Below, one piece after another: positions 53,771-63,432 of a stretch of 64,000 bases of DNA (positions are counted from its first letter, which is position 1; every line of letters begins with the position of its first letter). Origin of the DNA: Priestia aryabhattai B8W22. Lineage in GTDB: Bacteria; Bacillota; Bacilli; Bacillales; Bacillaceae_H. The notes under the pieces are model-generated. The model searched no databases and was not told the origin of the DNA. It saw only the letters and a program-made list of their open reading frames with translations. The stretch lies in assembly GCF_000956595.1 (NCBI RefSeq), contig NZ_JYOO01000008.1, forward strand, positions 1 to 64,000. Reading direction: 5' to 3'. Both the position numbers and the translations under genes were made by a program.

Positions 53771-53803
53771 AAAAAGCCCTCTTCATTGAGGGCTTTTTAA
53801 AAT
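53767..53803. terminator. bidirectional terminator
   Basis: AAAAAGCCCTC and GAGGGCTTTTT form a strong hairpin between the SpoIIP-type gene and the convergent cobalamin operon; it ends the latter. Confidence 0.92.
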
Positions 53804-54336
53804 TCAATTCCTTTTACAGCAGGAATTCCTTCATCATAATAATGTTTATGAGGCTTCATTTCCGTCACAAGATCTGCTGCTTCCATCACTTCTTTTTTTG
53901 CAGAGCGTCCGGTAATGACCAAATGCATATGCTCAGGACGCTTTTGAATAAGGTCAATTACTTCGTGTAGCGGTAGCACATCATCAATAGGAAATTTCTC
54001 GATAGCCAGTGCATTATTTAACTCGTCTAAAATAACCACATCATATTCGTTCGAGAAGACTTTTTCCTTCGTGAGCGCCCAGGCTTTTTGCAAAGCTTCA
54101 CGATGTTCAGGCGGTGTTTTTGTCCACGTAAAGCCGACTCCTGTTTGAATCATTTCAATTCCTATTCTGTCAAACATCAGCTTTTCTCCATATGTACGCT
54201 GAGGAGATTTAATAAATTGAATTATTAATACTTTTTGTCCGCGTCCCGTAGCGCGCAACGCAAGACCTAAAGCAGCGGTTGTTTTCCCTTTTCCGTCTCC
54301 GGTATAAATTAACGTAAGACCACGTTTGTCTTTCAA
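53797..54336 (-). CDS. btuR: corrinoid adenosyltransferase
   Basis: 179 residues; transfers the adenosyl group of ATP to reduced corrinoid (CobA/CobO/BtuR type). The Walker A is TGDGKGKTTAALGLALRAT (about 12-30), with VVILDELNNALA (about 100-111) as the Walker B-like region. The start appears to be TTG after AAAGAGGTT. Last gene of the leftward cobalamin operon, matching the B. megaterium order. Confidence 0.93.
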   Translation of the reverse strand: MKDKRGLTLIYTGDGKGKTTAALGLALRATGRGQKVLIIQFIKSPQRTYGEKLMFDRIGIEMIQTGVGFTWTKTPPEHREALQKAWALTKEKVFSNEYDVVILDELNNALAIEKFPIDDVLPLHEVIDLIQKRPEHMHLVITGRSAKKEVMEAADLVTEMKPHKHYYDEGIPAVKGIEF

Positions 54337-54367
54337 TCTAAAAACCTCTTTTTCTTCGAATTTCAGT

Positions 54368-54937
54368 TTACAGCCATGTTGTTTTTTCTGTAAACGGTGT
54401 TCTAGCAGGCTCTTTCATTTTTGTAAGAGACTCTTCATTTGGATAGCCTAAAAATACATTACCTACCACGACTTTACCTGAAGGCTTTCCGATAAACTCA
54501 TACAGTCGCTCGTCTCGAACAAGACCAACGCCTCTTGTTCTCCAAACGAATCCAAGCCCTAATTCTTTAGCTGCTAGCCACATGGAATGAATCGCGCACG
54601 AAACCGCATATTTGTTATCTTCCGTGGCTTCTTCGTCTCCTTCAACTGTATCAGCTGTTACGACAATATGTACAGGTGTATTTTTCACTGCTTTTAGTGA
54701 ACTTTCTACTAAATGAGGCTTTGTAGGAAAGCGCTCCTTTAAATACGCTTCAGCCAGTTCTTCATACTTCTTTTTTGCTTCTCCTTGAATCACATAAAAG
54801 CTCCAGGGCTCTCTCATTCGGTCATTTGGAGCCCACGTCGCTGCTTCAAGCAGCTGTTCGATTTTCTCTTGTTCCACTTCACGCGTTTCATGATCTCGTA
54901 CCGCTCTTCGTTCTTTTAGCTGTGAAATAATCGTCAT
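54368..54937 (-). CDS. cbiY: nitroreductase-family protein of the cobalamin operon
   Basis: 189 residues from ATG 54937, which follows AAAGGAGGAG. It is an FMN-binding nitroreductase: KERRAVRDHETREVEQEKI (RxxRxF-type FMN site), APNDRMREPWSFYVIQG, and LGLGFVWRTRGVG. In B. megaterium this gene is called cbiY and is of unproven function; a role in corrin reduction or DMB formation is only inferred. It lies between cysGA and btuR. Confidence 0.82.
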   Translation of the reverse strand: MTIISQLKERRAVRDHETREVEQEKIEQLLEAATWAPNDRMREPWSFYVIQGEAKKKYEELAEAYLKERFPTKPHLVESSLKAVKNTPVHIVVTADTVEGDEEATEDNKYAVSCAIHSMWLAAKELGLGFVWRTRGVGLVRDERLYEFIGKPSGKVVVGNVFLGYPNEESLTKMKEPARTPFTEKTTWL

Positions 54938-54957
54938 ATTGTCTCCTCCTTTTAACG

Positions 54958-55728
54958 TTAAAGCAGAATATTTTCCGCTCTTTCTTCGAACCATTTTATT
55001 TTTTCTCTAATTGTCACAACTTCACCTACAAGCACGATGGCAGGATGAGCAATTTCTGCTTTTTTTGCTATGTCTTCGATTGTGGCAAGTGTTCCCGTTA
55101 CGGTGCGCTGATACTTCGTCGTTCCCCATTGAACAAGCGCTACTGGCGTATGCTTATCTCGTCCATGGTCCATCAACTGCTTGCATATATGAGGTAAATT
55201 TCCAACGCCCATATAAAATGCAATTGTATCTATTCCTTGAGCAAGCGCTGACCAGTTTAAATAATCTTTTCCTTTTTCTTCTCTTCCATGCCCCGTTACA
55301 ATGGCAAAAGAAGTGGCATGATCTCTGTGGGTAACAGGAATTCCTGCATACGCTGGAGCTGCAATTCCTGACGTGATACCAGGCACGACTTCGTAAGGAA
55401 TTCCTTGAGTAGCAAGTACTTCAGCTTCCTCTGCTCCGCGGCCAAACACAAAAGGATCCCCTCCTTTTAAGCGCGTCACTACTTTTCCTTGAAGTGCTTT
55501 TTCAACAAGCAGTTCGTGAATACGATCTTGGATGACTCCGTGCTTGCCCGGTAATTTCCCGCAAAAAATAAGCTCCGCGTCTTTTTTAGCATAGTTTAAT
55601 AACTGTTCATTAGCTAAGCGGTCATATAAAATGACATCCGCTTCTTGAATACACTCCATTCCATATACGGTTATTAGCTTCGGATCTCCTGGTCCGGCTC
55701 CTACTAAATATACTTTTCCAACTGTCAC
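54958..55728 (-). CDS. cysG: uroporphyrinogen-III C-methyltransferase
   Basis: 256 residues, the methyltransferase half (CysG-A/CobA/SUMT) only. It adds two methyl groups to uroporphyrinogen III, giving precorrin-2 for cobalamin, siroheme and heme d1. Motifs: VYLVGAGPGDPKLITVYG (about 6-23), GDPFVFGRGAEEAEVLA (about 90-106) and PAYAGIPVTHRDHA. The GTG start overlaps the cbiA stop (GTGA). The siroheme half (precorrin-2 dehydrogenase/ferrochelatase) is absent here. Confidence 0.94.
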   Translation of the reverse strand: MTVGKVYLVGAGPGDPKLITVYGMECIQEADVILYDRLANEQLLNYAKKDAELIFCGKLPGKHGVIQDRIHELLVEKALQGKVVTRLKGGDPFVFGRGAEEAEVLATQGIPYEVVPGITSGIAAPAYAGIPVTHRDHATSFAIVTGHGREEKGKDYLNWSALAQGIDTIAFYMGVGNLPHICKQLMDHGRDKHTPVALVQWGTTKYQRTVTGTLATIEDIAKKAEIAHPAIVLVGEVVTIREKIKWFEERAENILL

Positions 55729-57107
55729 ACGGCATCTCTTCTTTCTTTTTTTACCGCTTTACACTGTTCCACCCAGTTTTCTACCATCTTCGTAGAAGAG
55801 CCAAAATGAAAGTGCGTATAGCCGGCAATTAAATTATTGTTCATATAGCCTTCTTCTTTCATTCCTCGCATCCCTTTTGTATCATAGGCAGGCGAAAACT
55901 CTTTCTCTGAATAAAAGGTTGAATAATGAAATTCATGGCCTTTAGCTTGTATATCGCCTTTAAATAAAAAATTCCCTGGCTTTCCCGTCACTTCCCGGTA
56001 TCCTAACGCAGCTAATTTTGTCTGCATTCTTACTTGTCCGGGAATAAGCCCCACCATTTCATGGCATGTATCATCTGTTGTGACAATAGCATCTGTTAAG
56101 AACATAAAGCCTCCGCACTCAGCAAGTGTAGGAATCCCTTTTTCGATGGCTGCTCGAACAGAATTTTTAACGTCACTTTGCTGAGCCAGCGTTTCAGCAA
56201 ATTCTTCTGGAAATCCGCCTCCTATGTAAAGGCCGTCAGCATCTTGTGGGACCATTTCTCCTTTTAAAGGTGAAAACTCTACAAGCTCTGCTCCGTAAGC
56301 TTTTAACAATTCGAAATTTTCTTCATAATAAAAGTTAAAAGCGGCATCTCTTGCCACAGCAATTTTCACTTGAGGTACGGACGGCTTTGTAAAGATAGGA
56401 TCATTAATTTCTATTTTAGGAGCTAAAGCCAGTTCATATACTTTTTCAATATCAATTGTATCATGAACAAGCTGACCTAACTGTTCAAAAAACGGTGTTA
56501 ATTCTCCTCGTTCAATCGATGGAATGAGCCCGAGGTGACGTTCAGGAATCGTAAGATCATCGTTTCTTTTCAAGTAGCCTACTACAGGAATATGACATTC
56601 CTGCTCAATTGCTGCCTTAACAAGTTTATAATGCCCTTCACTTCCAACTCGGTTAGCAATCACACCGACAATGTTCGCTTCGGGTAAAAATTGCTGAAAC
56701 CCTTTTACAATTGCCGCTGCGCTTCTAGCCATACTAGCACAATTGACAACTAAAAGGACGGGGCTATTTGTGATTAAACTAATTTCTGCTGTTGACCCTC
56801 CGTTTGTTAACGGATTTTTCCCATCAAAAAATCCCATAACCCCTTCCATGATGGAAATATCAGCATCTTGACTAGCTCGAGCGACAATTTCTCTAACCAT
56901 ATCGTGTTCAAGCATCCAGCTGTCTACATTACGAGACGCTCGTTCTGTAACAGCCGTATGATACGTTGGATCAATATAATCAGGTCCGCATTTAAACCCT
57001 TGAACTCTATAACCAGCTTGTCTTAATGCTGCCATCAGCCCGATTGTAAGTGTTGTTTTCCCTACGCCACTTCCGGTACCCGCAATGACGAGTCTTCTGT
57101 TTGACAT
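55725..57107 (-). CDS. cbiA: cobyrinate a,c-diamide synthase
   Basis: 460 residues; ATP- and glutamine-dependent amidation of the corrin a and c side chains. The N-terminal P-loop is IAGTGSGVGKTTLTIGLM (about 6-23), and the C-terminal GATase-1-like domain has TLAECGGFMFL (Cys nucleophile) and AGYTHFHFGS near the end. ATG 57107 follows AAAGGAGAG. Overlap or close spacing with cbiG and cysG confirms the operon. Confidence 0.95.
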   Translation of the reverse strand: MSNRRLVIAGTGSGVGKTTLTIGLMAALRQAGYRVQGFKCGPDYIDPTYHTAVTERASRNVDSWMLEHDMVREIVARASQDADISIMEGVMGFFDGKNPLTNGGSTAEISLITNSPVLLVVNCASMARSAAAIVKGFQQFLPEANIVGVIANRVGSEGHYKLVKAAIEQECHIPVVGYLKRNDDLTIPERHLGLIPSIERGELTPFFEQLGQLVHDTIDIEKVYELALAPKIEINDPIFTKPSVPQVKIAVARDAAFNFYYEENFELLKAYGAELVEFSPLKGEMVPQDADGLYIGGGFPEEFAETLAQQSDVKNSVRAAIEKGIPTLAECGGFMFLTDAIVTTDDTCHEMVGLIPGQVRMQTKLAALGYREVTGKPGNFLFKGDIQAKGHEFHYSTFYSEKEFSPAYDTKGMRGMKEEGYMNNNLIAGYTHFHFGSSTKMVENWVEQCKAVKKERRDAV

Positions 57108-57120
57108 GTTGTTCTCTCCT

Positions 57121-58245
57121 TTAGTCATTTGGAATAAGTGCCACTGAAATGGTGACATTCCCTGACTTTTTCTTCACAAGTTCAAGCGTATCAGCACCGC
57201 TGTATAACATAGCAGCAGGTTCACTAACGCCATATGCACCTGTATATTTAAAGACAGTATCTGAAGGCTGCTGGATACTTATGCTGTTTAGCTCTTGGGG
57301 CGAATAGTAGACAAACTCCCAGCCGTACTTAGACGCCACTTCTAGCAGCCCTTCTTCATCTTTCTTTAACTCTATTGTACATAATGCTTTTACACTTTTC
57401 ATTGAAAACTGAAGTTCAGCCAGCGTTTTTTCAATAACGGTTTCAATTTCAGCTGTACTTGTCCCTCGATTGCATCCCATCCCAATCGCTAATACTTTTG
57501 GCCGGTAAAGAACACCGTTTTCTAAGATCGCTTCTTCTTCTTTTTTTAAATTGCGATGCGTTACCACCAAGGCTGCATGTGGCGATGCTTCTAGAGCTGT
57601 CTGAATCGATGAGTACGTTTTAATGTTGGCTGGAACAGGGTGCTCATAGTGCCACCAGCTCTTTTCACCTGATTCTTGAACCACCGCTATTTCTTCTTCG
57701 TTCACCACAGAAGCGCTCACAGGCGTTAATTTTTCTGCTGATTCCCACACCCAACCAAAGCGCTTGCCAAATAAATCAACCGGAATCGTTTTTTGAACAT
57801 CGGATGCTGTTGTAATAACAGGATGGGCTTCAAGTGCTGCCGCCACTTCACGCGTAAGCTCATTTGCTCCTCCGATATGACCTGAGAGCACACTGATGAC
57901 ATTTTCGCCTTTATCATCAATCACAACAACCGCGGGATCCGTTTTCTTATCTTTTAAAATAGGTGCAATCATACGTACAACTGCTCCTAGTGAGATAATA
58001 ATAATAAGTCCTTTATACGATTCAAAAAGAGAAGGCAAAAGCATCCGAACGCTTCCTGAAAACAGCTGAATGTTCTGCTCTTTTTCGTCTCCTTTTTCAA
58101 ATTTGCTCATGTAATACACGTCGGACTGCTGAAAGATACGACCGAGATTTCTTGCAATTTCTACGCCGTGTTTTGTAATAGCTACAACGGCATAATCTCC
58201 GTGTTGTGTAATAAGAGATTTTTTTCCTTCTTGGAGTTGAATCAT
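57121..58245 (-). CDS. cbiG: cobalt-precorrin 5A hydrolase
   Basis: 374 residues; opens the delta-lactone of cobalt-precorrin-5A and releases acetaldehyde. Characteristic regions: YAVVAITKHGVEIARNLG, IIIISLGAVVRMIAPILKDK, VISVLSGHIGGANELTREVA and VLAIGMGCNRGTSTAEIE. All expected N-terminal, linker and C-terminal domains are present. ATGA overlap with cbiF indicates coupling. Confidence 0.94.
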   Translation of the reverse strand: MIQLQEGKKSLITQHGDYAVVAITKHGVEIARNLGRIFQQSDVYYMSKFEKGDEKEQNIQLFSGSVRMLLPSLFESYKGLIIIISLGAVVRMIAPILKDKKTDPAVVVIDDKGENVISVLSGHIGGANELTREVAAALEAHPVITTASDVQKTIPVDLFGKRFGWVWESAEKLTPVSASVVNEEEIAVVQESGEKSWWHYEHPVPANIKTYSSIQTALEASPHAALVVTHRNLKKEEEAILENGVLYRPKVLAIGMGCNRGTSTAEIETVIEKTLAELQFSMKSVKALCTIELKKDEEGLLEVASKYGWEFVYYSPQELNSISIQQPSDTVFKYTGAYGVSEPAAMLYSGADTLELVKKKSGNVTISVALIPND

Positions 58246-59018
58246 TCCGATTTCACTCCTCTTCGAAAGCCGTGGGTAAATGTTTTGTCATAAAGTTTTG
58301 AACGATAATCTTTGTCATGAATGTGTGGATCAAGTGCCCAGCCTGCCAGAATCATCGCCTGCTTGCGAATGCCGTTTGTTCGCATAGCATCATCAAGGTC
58401 TTTTACCGTTGTGCGAACAATTTTTTCATCTGGCCACGTTGCTTTATAGACTACTACAACCGGCGTGTCCTCACTCCAACCCGCGCTTATAAATTCTTTC
58501 ATTACTTTTTTTGTGAGCGTCGCGCTTAAAAACAAAGCAATGGTACATTTATGTTTTGCTAAATCAGTTAATTTTTCAAACTCAGGTACAGGCGTTCTTC
58601 CTTCAGCACGAGTTAAAATAACTGTTTGAGTCAAATCTGGAATGGTTAATTCCGCTTCAGCCGCTGCAGCTGCAGCAAATACGGAGCTGACGCCCGGAAC
58701 GATTTCAATATCAACGCCTTCTCTTTTTAAAAGCACCATTTGTTCCATAATGGCTCCGTACATAGCCGGATCACCCGTATGTACCCTCACAACCATTTTT
58801 CCTTCACGCATGCGCTCAAGCATCGTACCGACCATTTCTTCTAAATGCATACCCGCTGTTTTTAACACTTCAGCTCCTGGTTTAGACTTAGCAACTAGCT
58901 CTTGACTTACCAGTGAGTCAGCGTATAAGACAACGTCTGCTTGCTGAAGTAATTTTAAGCCTTTTACGGTAATTAAATCTGGATCTCCGGGTCCAGCTCC
59001 GATTATGTATAACTTCAT
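58242..59018 (-). CDS. cbiF: cobalt-precorrin-4 C11-methyltransferase
   Basis: 258 residues of the tetrapyrrole methylase fold: IIGAGPGDPDLITVKGLKLL (SAM-site glycine loop), HTGDPAMYGAIMEQM and PGVSSVFAAAAAAEAELT. Transfers a methyl group to C11 of cobalt-precorrin-4. ATGA overlaps join it to cbiL and cbiG. Length is normal. Confidence 0.94.
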   Translation of the reverse strand: MKLYIIGAGPGDPDLITVKGLKLLQQADVVLYADSLVSQELVAKSKPGAEVLKTAGMHLEEMVGTMLERMREGKMVVRVHTGDPAMYGAIMEQMVLLKREGVDIEIVPGVSSVFAAAAAAEAELTIPDLTQTVILTRAEGRTPVPEFEKLTDLAKHKCTIALFLSATLTKKVMKEFISAGWSEDTPVVVVYKATWPDEKIVRTTVKDLDDAMRTNGIRKQAMILAGWALDPHIHDKDYRSKLYDKTFTHGFRRGVKSE

Positions 59019-59716
59019 TTTCGCACCACCATTAGCGTTAAGTATTGTAAATCGGCTCCTTCTAGTTCTGAAGCTTTCCAGATAATCTCCTCATCTGACG
59101 TTACTTTTGTCACCACTGACGCTTTTTCAAGCAGATCAAGCTCTTTTAAAAGACCGACCATAAAATCGATGACTTTGGCCACTTTAATAAAAATGACGCA
59201 GTCGTTTTCCACTAATACTTTTTTCATTGTTTCATAATCTTCACGAGCAGGAACAATGGCTACGTGTTCATCCCCGTCTGCTAAGGGAATTCCTAAGCGA
59301 GATGCAGCTCCATTAATGGATGAAATACCAGGAATTACTTGAATCGGAGCTTCAGGGTGACGTTCTTGCATTAAACGCATCATGTGAATAAACGTACTGT
59401 AAAGCATAGGGTCGCCCTCTGTGACAAATGCTACATCTTTTCCTTCCTCGAGCTTTTCCCATACTCGTTCTACCGTTTCGGTCCATTTTTTTTCTAAAAT
59501 AGCAGGATCTTTTGTCATTGGAAACACAAGGCCCAGCATATCTTTTTCATTTGCACTGAAATAAACATCAATAATTTTTTGGGCGTAGCTTTTGCTTCCT
59601 TTTTGCTTTTTCGGATACGCAATAACGGGTGATTCTTTTAGTTTACGAAATGCTTTTACTGTAATTAGTTCTGGATCTCCCGGTCCAACTCCGAGTCCGT
59701 ACAATGTTCCAATCAT
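59015..59716 (-). CDS. cbiL: cobalt-precorrin-2 C20-methyltransferase
   Basis: About 233 residues: LYGLGVGPGDPELITVKAFR, FVTEGDPMLYSTFIHMMRL and VIPGISSINGAASRLGIPL, the tetrapyrrole methylase motifs with CbiL-like spacing. Methylates C20. ATG 59716 is preferred because AGAGGAGA lies six bases upstream; an ATG at 59722 is in frame. It overlaps cbiF by four bases. Confidence 0.93.
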   Translation of the reverse strand: MIGTLYGLGVGPGDPELITVKAFRKLKESPVIAYPKKQKGSKSYAQKIIDVYFSANEKDMLGLVFPMTKDPAILEKKWTETVERVWEKLEEGKDVAFVTEGDPMLYSTFIHMMRLMQERHPEAPIQVIPGISSINGAASRLGIPLADGDEHVAIVPAREDYETMKKVLVENDCVIFIKVAKVIDFMVGLLKELDLLEKASVVTKVTSDEEIIWKASELEGADLQYLTLMVVRK

Positions 59717-59718
59717 AT

Positions 59719-60915
59719 TCATTCTCCTCTTTTGGCTGTAATAATATAAATGGGGTTTAAAGCGTCAAATCGTGTTAAATGTAAAATGGGCTTGCTTCTT
59801 GAAATTTGTGCAAGGGTAACTGCAGTCTCAAACCCTCGTTCTTTAAAAGCTTTCATTGCTTCTGCTAAATTTTCAATCGTTACGGCATTTAATACGATGC
59901 GCCCTCCTGCGTTTAATCGGCTGCAGCACACGTCCAAAATGGTTTCCATGCCTCCTGCTGTCCCTCCAATAAACACCGCGTCAGGATCAGCAAACTCACT
60001 TAACCCTTCCGGTGCTTTTCCGTGCACAGTGTGGGCGTCTACTCGAAATTTCAATAGATTTTCTCTGCAGTTTTCCAAGTCTGCTTCATTTTTTTCCACA
60101 GCAAAAATTTGTCCTTCACGCGCAATTTTAGCCGCTTCAATCGCGACTGAACCTGTACACGTTCCGATATCCCATACCACGCTGTCTTTCTTTAGCTGCA
60201 GGGCGCTAATACTAAGTGTGCGAACTTCTTTTTTAGTGATAAGTCCTTTATCCGGCTTGCGTTGAATAAATTCACCATCTTCTATTCCAAGCGGCCACAC
60301 TGGACTTTCTTCCACCTGCTTTAATATCACGACATTAAGCGGAGAAAAAACTTGATTCGCCGCTTCTTCCAACGAAAGCAGCTGACAGCGCTCCGTTTTC
60401 CCTCCTAAATTCTCTGCTACAAACATCTTGTATTCAGTCATGCCAAATGACAATAAGTAGTTTGCCAGAACATTAGGGGAATTTTGCTCATCTGTTAGAA
60501 TCGCTGCTTTTTTGTGACCGTCTATGCGCTGAGCCAGTCCCTTTATGCTTCTGCCGTGCACACTTGTAAAATAAGCGTCTTGCCAGCGCTCTTTTAGACG
60601 TGAAAATGCAAGTTGAATAGAGCTTAAATAAGGATATATTTCAACGTCGAGCTTCGTAGAAAGATAGCTTCCAATTCCGTAAAACAGCGGGTCGCCTGAG
60701 GCTAACACAACCGCGTTTCCTTCTTCGTTTTTTAAACGTCCAACAAGGGAAGAAAGACCTCCTTCAACCGCTACTTTTTCTCCTTCGAAATCTTGAAAAA
60801 AGTCAAGGTGACGCTTTCCTCCAATTAGCACATCACTTTCATACACCCACTGTTCATACATAGGAAGCAGACTTAACTTCCCGTCGTCACCAATTCCAAT
60901 AATTTTAATTGCCAT
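59719..60915 (-). CDS. cbiET: fused precorrin-6Y C5,15-methyltransferase/decarboxylase CbiET
   Basis: 398 residues, a fusion. The N-terminal half is CbiE (tetrapyrrole methylase: [36 protein letters not shown]), and from about 205 the C-terminal half is CbiT (Rossmann methyltransferase/decarboxylase: [36 protein letters not shown]). Together they methylate C5 and C15 and remove the C12 acetate carboxyl. The same fusion occurs in B. megaterium; in Salmonella they are separate. Confidence 0.95.
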   Translation of the reverse strand: MAIKIIGIGDDGKLSLLPMYEQWVYESDVLIGGKRHLDFFQDFEGEKVAVEGGLSSLVGRLKNEEGNAVVLASGDPLFYGIGSYLSTKLDVEIYPYLSSIQLAFSRLKERWQDAYFTSVHGRSIKGLAQRIDGHKKAAILTDEQNSPNVLANYLLSFGMTEYKMFVAENLGGKTERCQLLSLEEAANQVFSPLNVVILKQVEESPVWPLGIEDGEFIQRKPDKGLITKKEVRTLSISALQLKKDSVVWDIGTCTGSVAIEAAKIAREGQIFAVEKNEADLENCRENLLKFRVDAHTVHGKAPEGLSEFADPDAVFIGGTAGGMETILDVCCSRLNAGGRIVLNAVTIENLAEAMKAFKERGFETAVTLAQISRSKPILHLTRFDALNPIYIITAKRGE

Positions 60916-62008
60916 GTTGCACCGCCTGTCCTAAAAAATCTCCTTTTAATGTGTAAAGAGACGTATCGACATCGATTCCGTCCCCTACCTCCTTTAATGC
61001 TGATAAACAACAGTACTCGCACAGTTTTTCAAAAAACTGATGATGACCGCTTTGCGTCATTAAATCTCCCACTTGAGAAGCTGTATTTGCGCCTTTTATT
61101 TCCTCTACCAGTTCAGCAGAAGCGCCTGACTCAGAAGCTGCTTTTGCTAAAAAATTAAAATCAATGGGTGCACTTTTTGAATGAACCATCATCACGCCTT
61201 GCGCGACTTTTGAAAACTTTCCCATCATGCCTACGAGCGACACTTTTTTCATTCCTTGCTTTTTACATTGTTTTAAAGCAAATCCAACAAAATCTCCCAT
61301 TTCTATAAATGCTTCTTCCGGAAGTTCAGGGAACTGTTTCATTCCATACTTTTCGCTTCGGCCCCCTGTCGTAATAACAACGTGCTCACAATTACTCGCT
61401 TTAGCAACGCTGATTGCCTGCACGATGCTTGCTTTATAAGCAGCTGTTGAGAACGGAACAACAATCCCCCGCGTCCCCAGTATTGAAATGCCTCCTAAAA
61501 TACCTAGACGCGCATTTAGTGTCTTTTTCGCCATTTCTTCTCCCTCAGGAACCGAGATGACAATCTTTACGCCTTTTTGTATATTGTATTGGGCTAGAAG
61601 CTGTTCAGCCGTTTCTTTCAGCATCTTTCTTGGAACAGGGTTAATGGCTGCTTCACCGACAGGAACTGGGAGACCGGGTTTTGTCACACGCCCTACTCCC
61701 ACTCCTCCATCAATGATAATGTCTGCACCATTACACCACGAAACTTCAGAAATAATCAGCGCTCCGTGCGTGGCATCGGGATCGTCTCCAGCATCTTTAA
61801 TGATGCTGGCTACAGCGCTGCTTGTGCGATACTCGCATTCTTCAAGATGAAACGTAGCAAAGCGGCCGACAGGTAAGTAAATCGTTGACTCATCTTGCAC
61901 TTCTCCTGAAATTAGCGTAAGCAGAGCTGCTCTCGTAGCTGCCGTTGCACAAGCGCCCGTCGTATAGCCTTCTCTGAGTTTCTTAGGTTCTTTTGGCACT
62001 TCCTTCAT
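60905..62008 (-). CDS. cbiD: cobalt-precorrin-5B C1-methyltransferase
   Basis: 367 residues; methylates C1 of the corrin ring. The family start [19 protein letters not shown] is diagnostic, with [20 protein letters not shown] and [19 protein letters not shown] further on. Its 3' end overlaps the cbiET start by 11 bases. Length is normal. Confidence 0.95.
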   Translation of the reverse strand: MKEVPKEPKKLREGYTTGACATAATRAALLTLISGEVQDESTIYLPVGRFATFHLEECEYRTSSAVASIIKDAGDDPDATHGALIISEVSWCNGADIIIDGGVGVGRVTKPGLPVPVGEAAINPVPRKMLKETAEQLLAQYNIQKGVKIVISVPEGEEMAKKTLNARLGILGGISILGTRGIVVPFSTAAYKASIVQAISVAKASNCEHVVITTGGRSEKYGMKQFPELPEEAFIEMGDFVGFALKQCKKQGMKKVSLVGMMGKFSKVAQGVMMVHSKSAPIDFNFLAKAASESGASAELVEEIKGANTASQVGDLMTQSGHHQFFEKLCEYCCLSALKEVGDGIDVDTSLYTLKGDFLGQAVQHGN

Positions 62009-62011
62009 GTG

Positions 62012-62659
62012 TTACACCTGATCTGCAAGAATTGAAATTGCATTTAATGCAGCAACCGTTACCGTACTGCCGCCTTTTCGCCCGATGTTTGTAATAAACG
62101 GCACGTCAAGTTTTGCAAGTTCTTCTTTAGATTCAGCTGCTGAAACAAATCCTACCGGCAGACCAATAACAAGCCCAGGCTTCGCTTCTCCTTCTTTAAT
62201 CAAACGAATTAACTCAAGTAAAGCTGTCGGGGCGTTTCCAATTGCAAAAATCCCGCCATCTGCTTCTTTAATTGCTTTTCGCATAGAAATAATTGCACGC
62301 GTTGTATTTAAGCGCTTTGCTTCTTCCATTACGTCCGGATCTGAAATATAAACTTTGATTTCACCGCCGTGTTTTTCAATTCGCTGCTTGTTTGTTCCTA
62401 CTTGTACCATTTGTACATCTGCAACTACTTGCTTGCCGCTGCGAATGGCTTTAATTCCTGCTTGAATCGCATCCGGATGAAACAGCATGCTGCGTCCAAG
62501 CTCAAAGTCTGCAGACGCATGAATTACGCGCTGAACAATTGGGTACTGTTCATCTGTAAACGGATGAGGTCCAAGCTCTTCTGTAATCATCTCAAAACTT
62601 TTTCCTTCAATTTGCTGAGGCTGAACAGTTAACGGTTTAAATTCTGTACGAAAATCCAT
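62012..62659 (-). CDS. cbiC: cobalt-precorrin-8 methylmutase
   Basis: About 215 residues; moves the C11 methyl to C12. The catalytic histidine lies in YPIVQRVIHASADFELGR (about residues 40-57), and PTALLELIRLIKEGEAKPGL, PVGFVSAAESKEEL and FITNIGRKGGSTVTVAALNA complete the family pattern. ATG 62659 follows TAGGAG by nine bases; TTG at 62668 is an alternative. Only three bases separate it from the cbiD start. Confidence 0.94.
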   Translation of the reverse strand: MDFRTEFKPLTVQPQQIEGKSFEMITEELGPHPFTDEQYPIVQRVIHASADFELGRSMLFHPDAIQAGIKAIRSGKQVVADVQMVQVGTNKQRIEKHGGEIKVYISDPDVMEEAKRLNTTRAIISMRKAIKEADGGIFAIGNAPTALLELIRLIKEGEAKPGLVIGLPVGFVSAAESKEELAKLDVPFITNIGRKGGSTVTVAALNAISILADQV

Positions 62660-62664
62660 CTCAA

Positions 62665-63432
62665 TCAACTCCTAGTTTGGTTTACTAAAGCATGAACCAC
62701 TTCTTCAAAAGTAGAATACACGGTTCCATACTCGATTTTTGGTCTCCCTATCATAATGATATCTAAGCCCAACTCTTTGGCTGCTTCTACTTTTTCATCC
62801 ACAGATCCAACTTTTCCGCTTTCTTTTGTGACCATGACCGTTACCCCGTATTGCTTATACAGCGCTTGATCAAACTCTTTTGTAAACGGACCTTGAATAG
62901 CAACAATATTTTTTTGCGGCAGTCCTAACTGCTGACATTTTTCCATATTATCCAGCCTTGGAAGCATACGAGCAACAAGCCGTACATCTGAAAGAGGAAG
63001 CAGCTTTTCTGTAAAAACCTGCAGCGTCTTGCTGCCTGTTGTCAGCATAATAACTCCTTTTTTCTCAGCTGCTACTTCTGCTGCTTCTTCATACGTAGAA
63101 ACCATCGTCATATTATCATAGGTAAAAGCCTGCGAAGCCCGCTCATAGCGTATGTAAGGGATCGCTGTTTCAGCAGCGGCGCCGATGGCGTTTTTAGATG
63201 CTTCTTCCGCAAAAGGGTGACTTGCATCAACAATAGCTTTTACACCATGTTCGTTTATAAAATCCATCATATCCTCTTTTGTGAGGCGTCCAATTTTCAC
63301 TTTCACTTCTGTCCGCTGTAATTCGATTGCTGCATTGTCTGTTACAACCGTTGCCGTAACTTCGTAACCTGCTTTTTTCACTTGGACAGCTAATGCACGT
63401 GCATCGCTAGTTCCCGCTAACAATAAAATCAT
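62665..63432 (-). CDS. cbiJ: cobalt-precorrin-6A reductase
   Basis: 255 residues: ILLLAGTSDARALAVQVKKA at the start, VDASHPFAEEASKNAIGAA near 71-89, and VAIQGPFTKEFDQALYKQYG. NAD(P)H-dependent reduction of the corrin macrocycle. ATGA overlap with the cbiX stop. Length normal. Confidence 0.93.
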   Translation of the reverse strand: MILLLAGTSDARALAVQVKKAGYEVTATVVTDNAAIELQRTEVKVKIGRLTKEDMMDFINEHGVKAIVDASHPFAEEASKNAIGAAAETAIPYIRYERASQAFTYDNMTMVSTYEEAAEVAAEKKGVIMLTTGSKTLQVFTEKLLPLSDVRLVARMLPRLDNMEKCQQLGLPQKNIVAIQGPFTKEFDQALYKQYGVTVMVTKESGKVGSVDEKVEAAKELGLDIIMIGRPKIEYGTVYSTFEEVVHALVNQTRS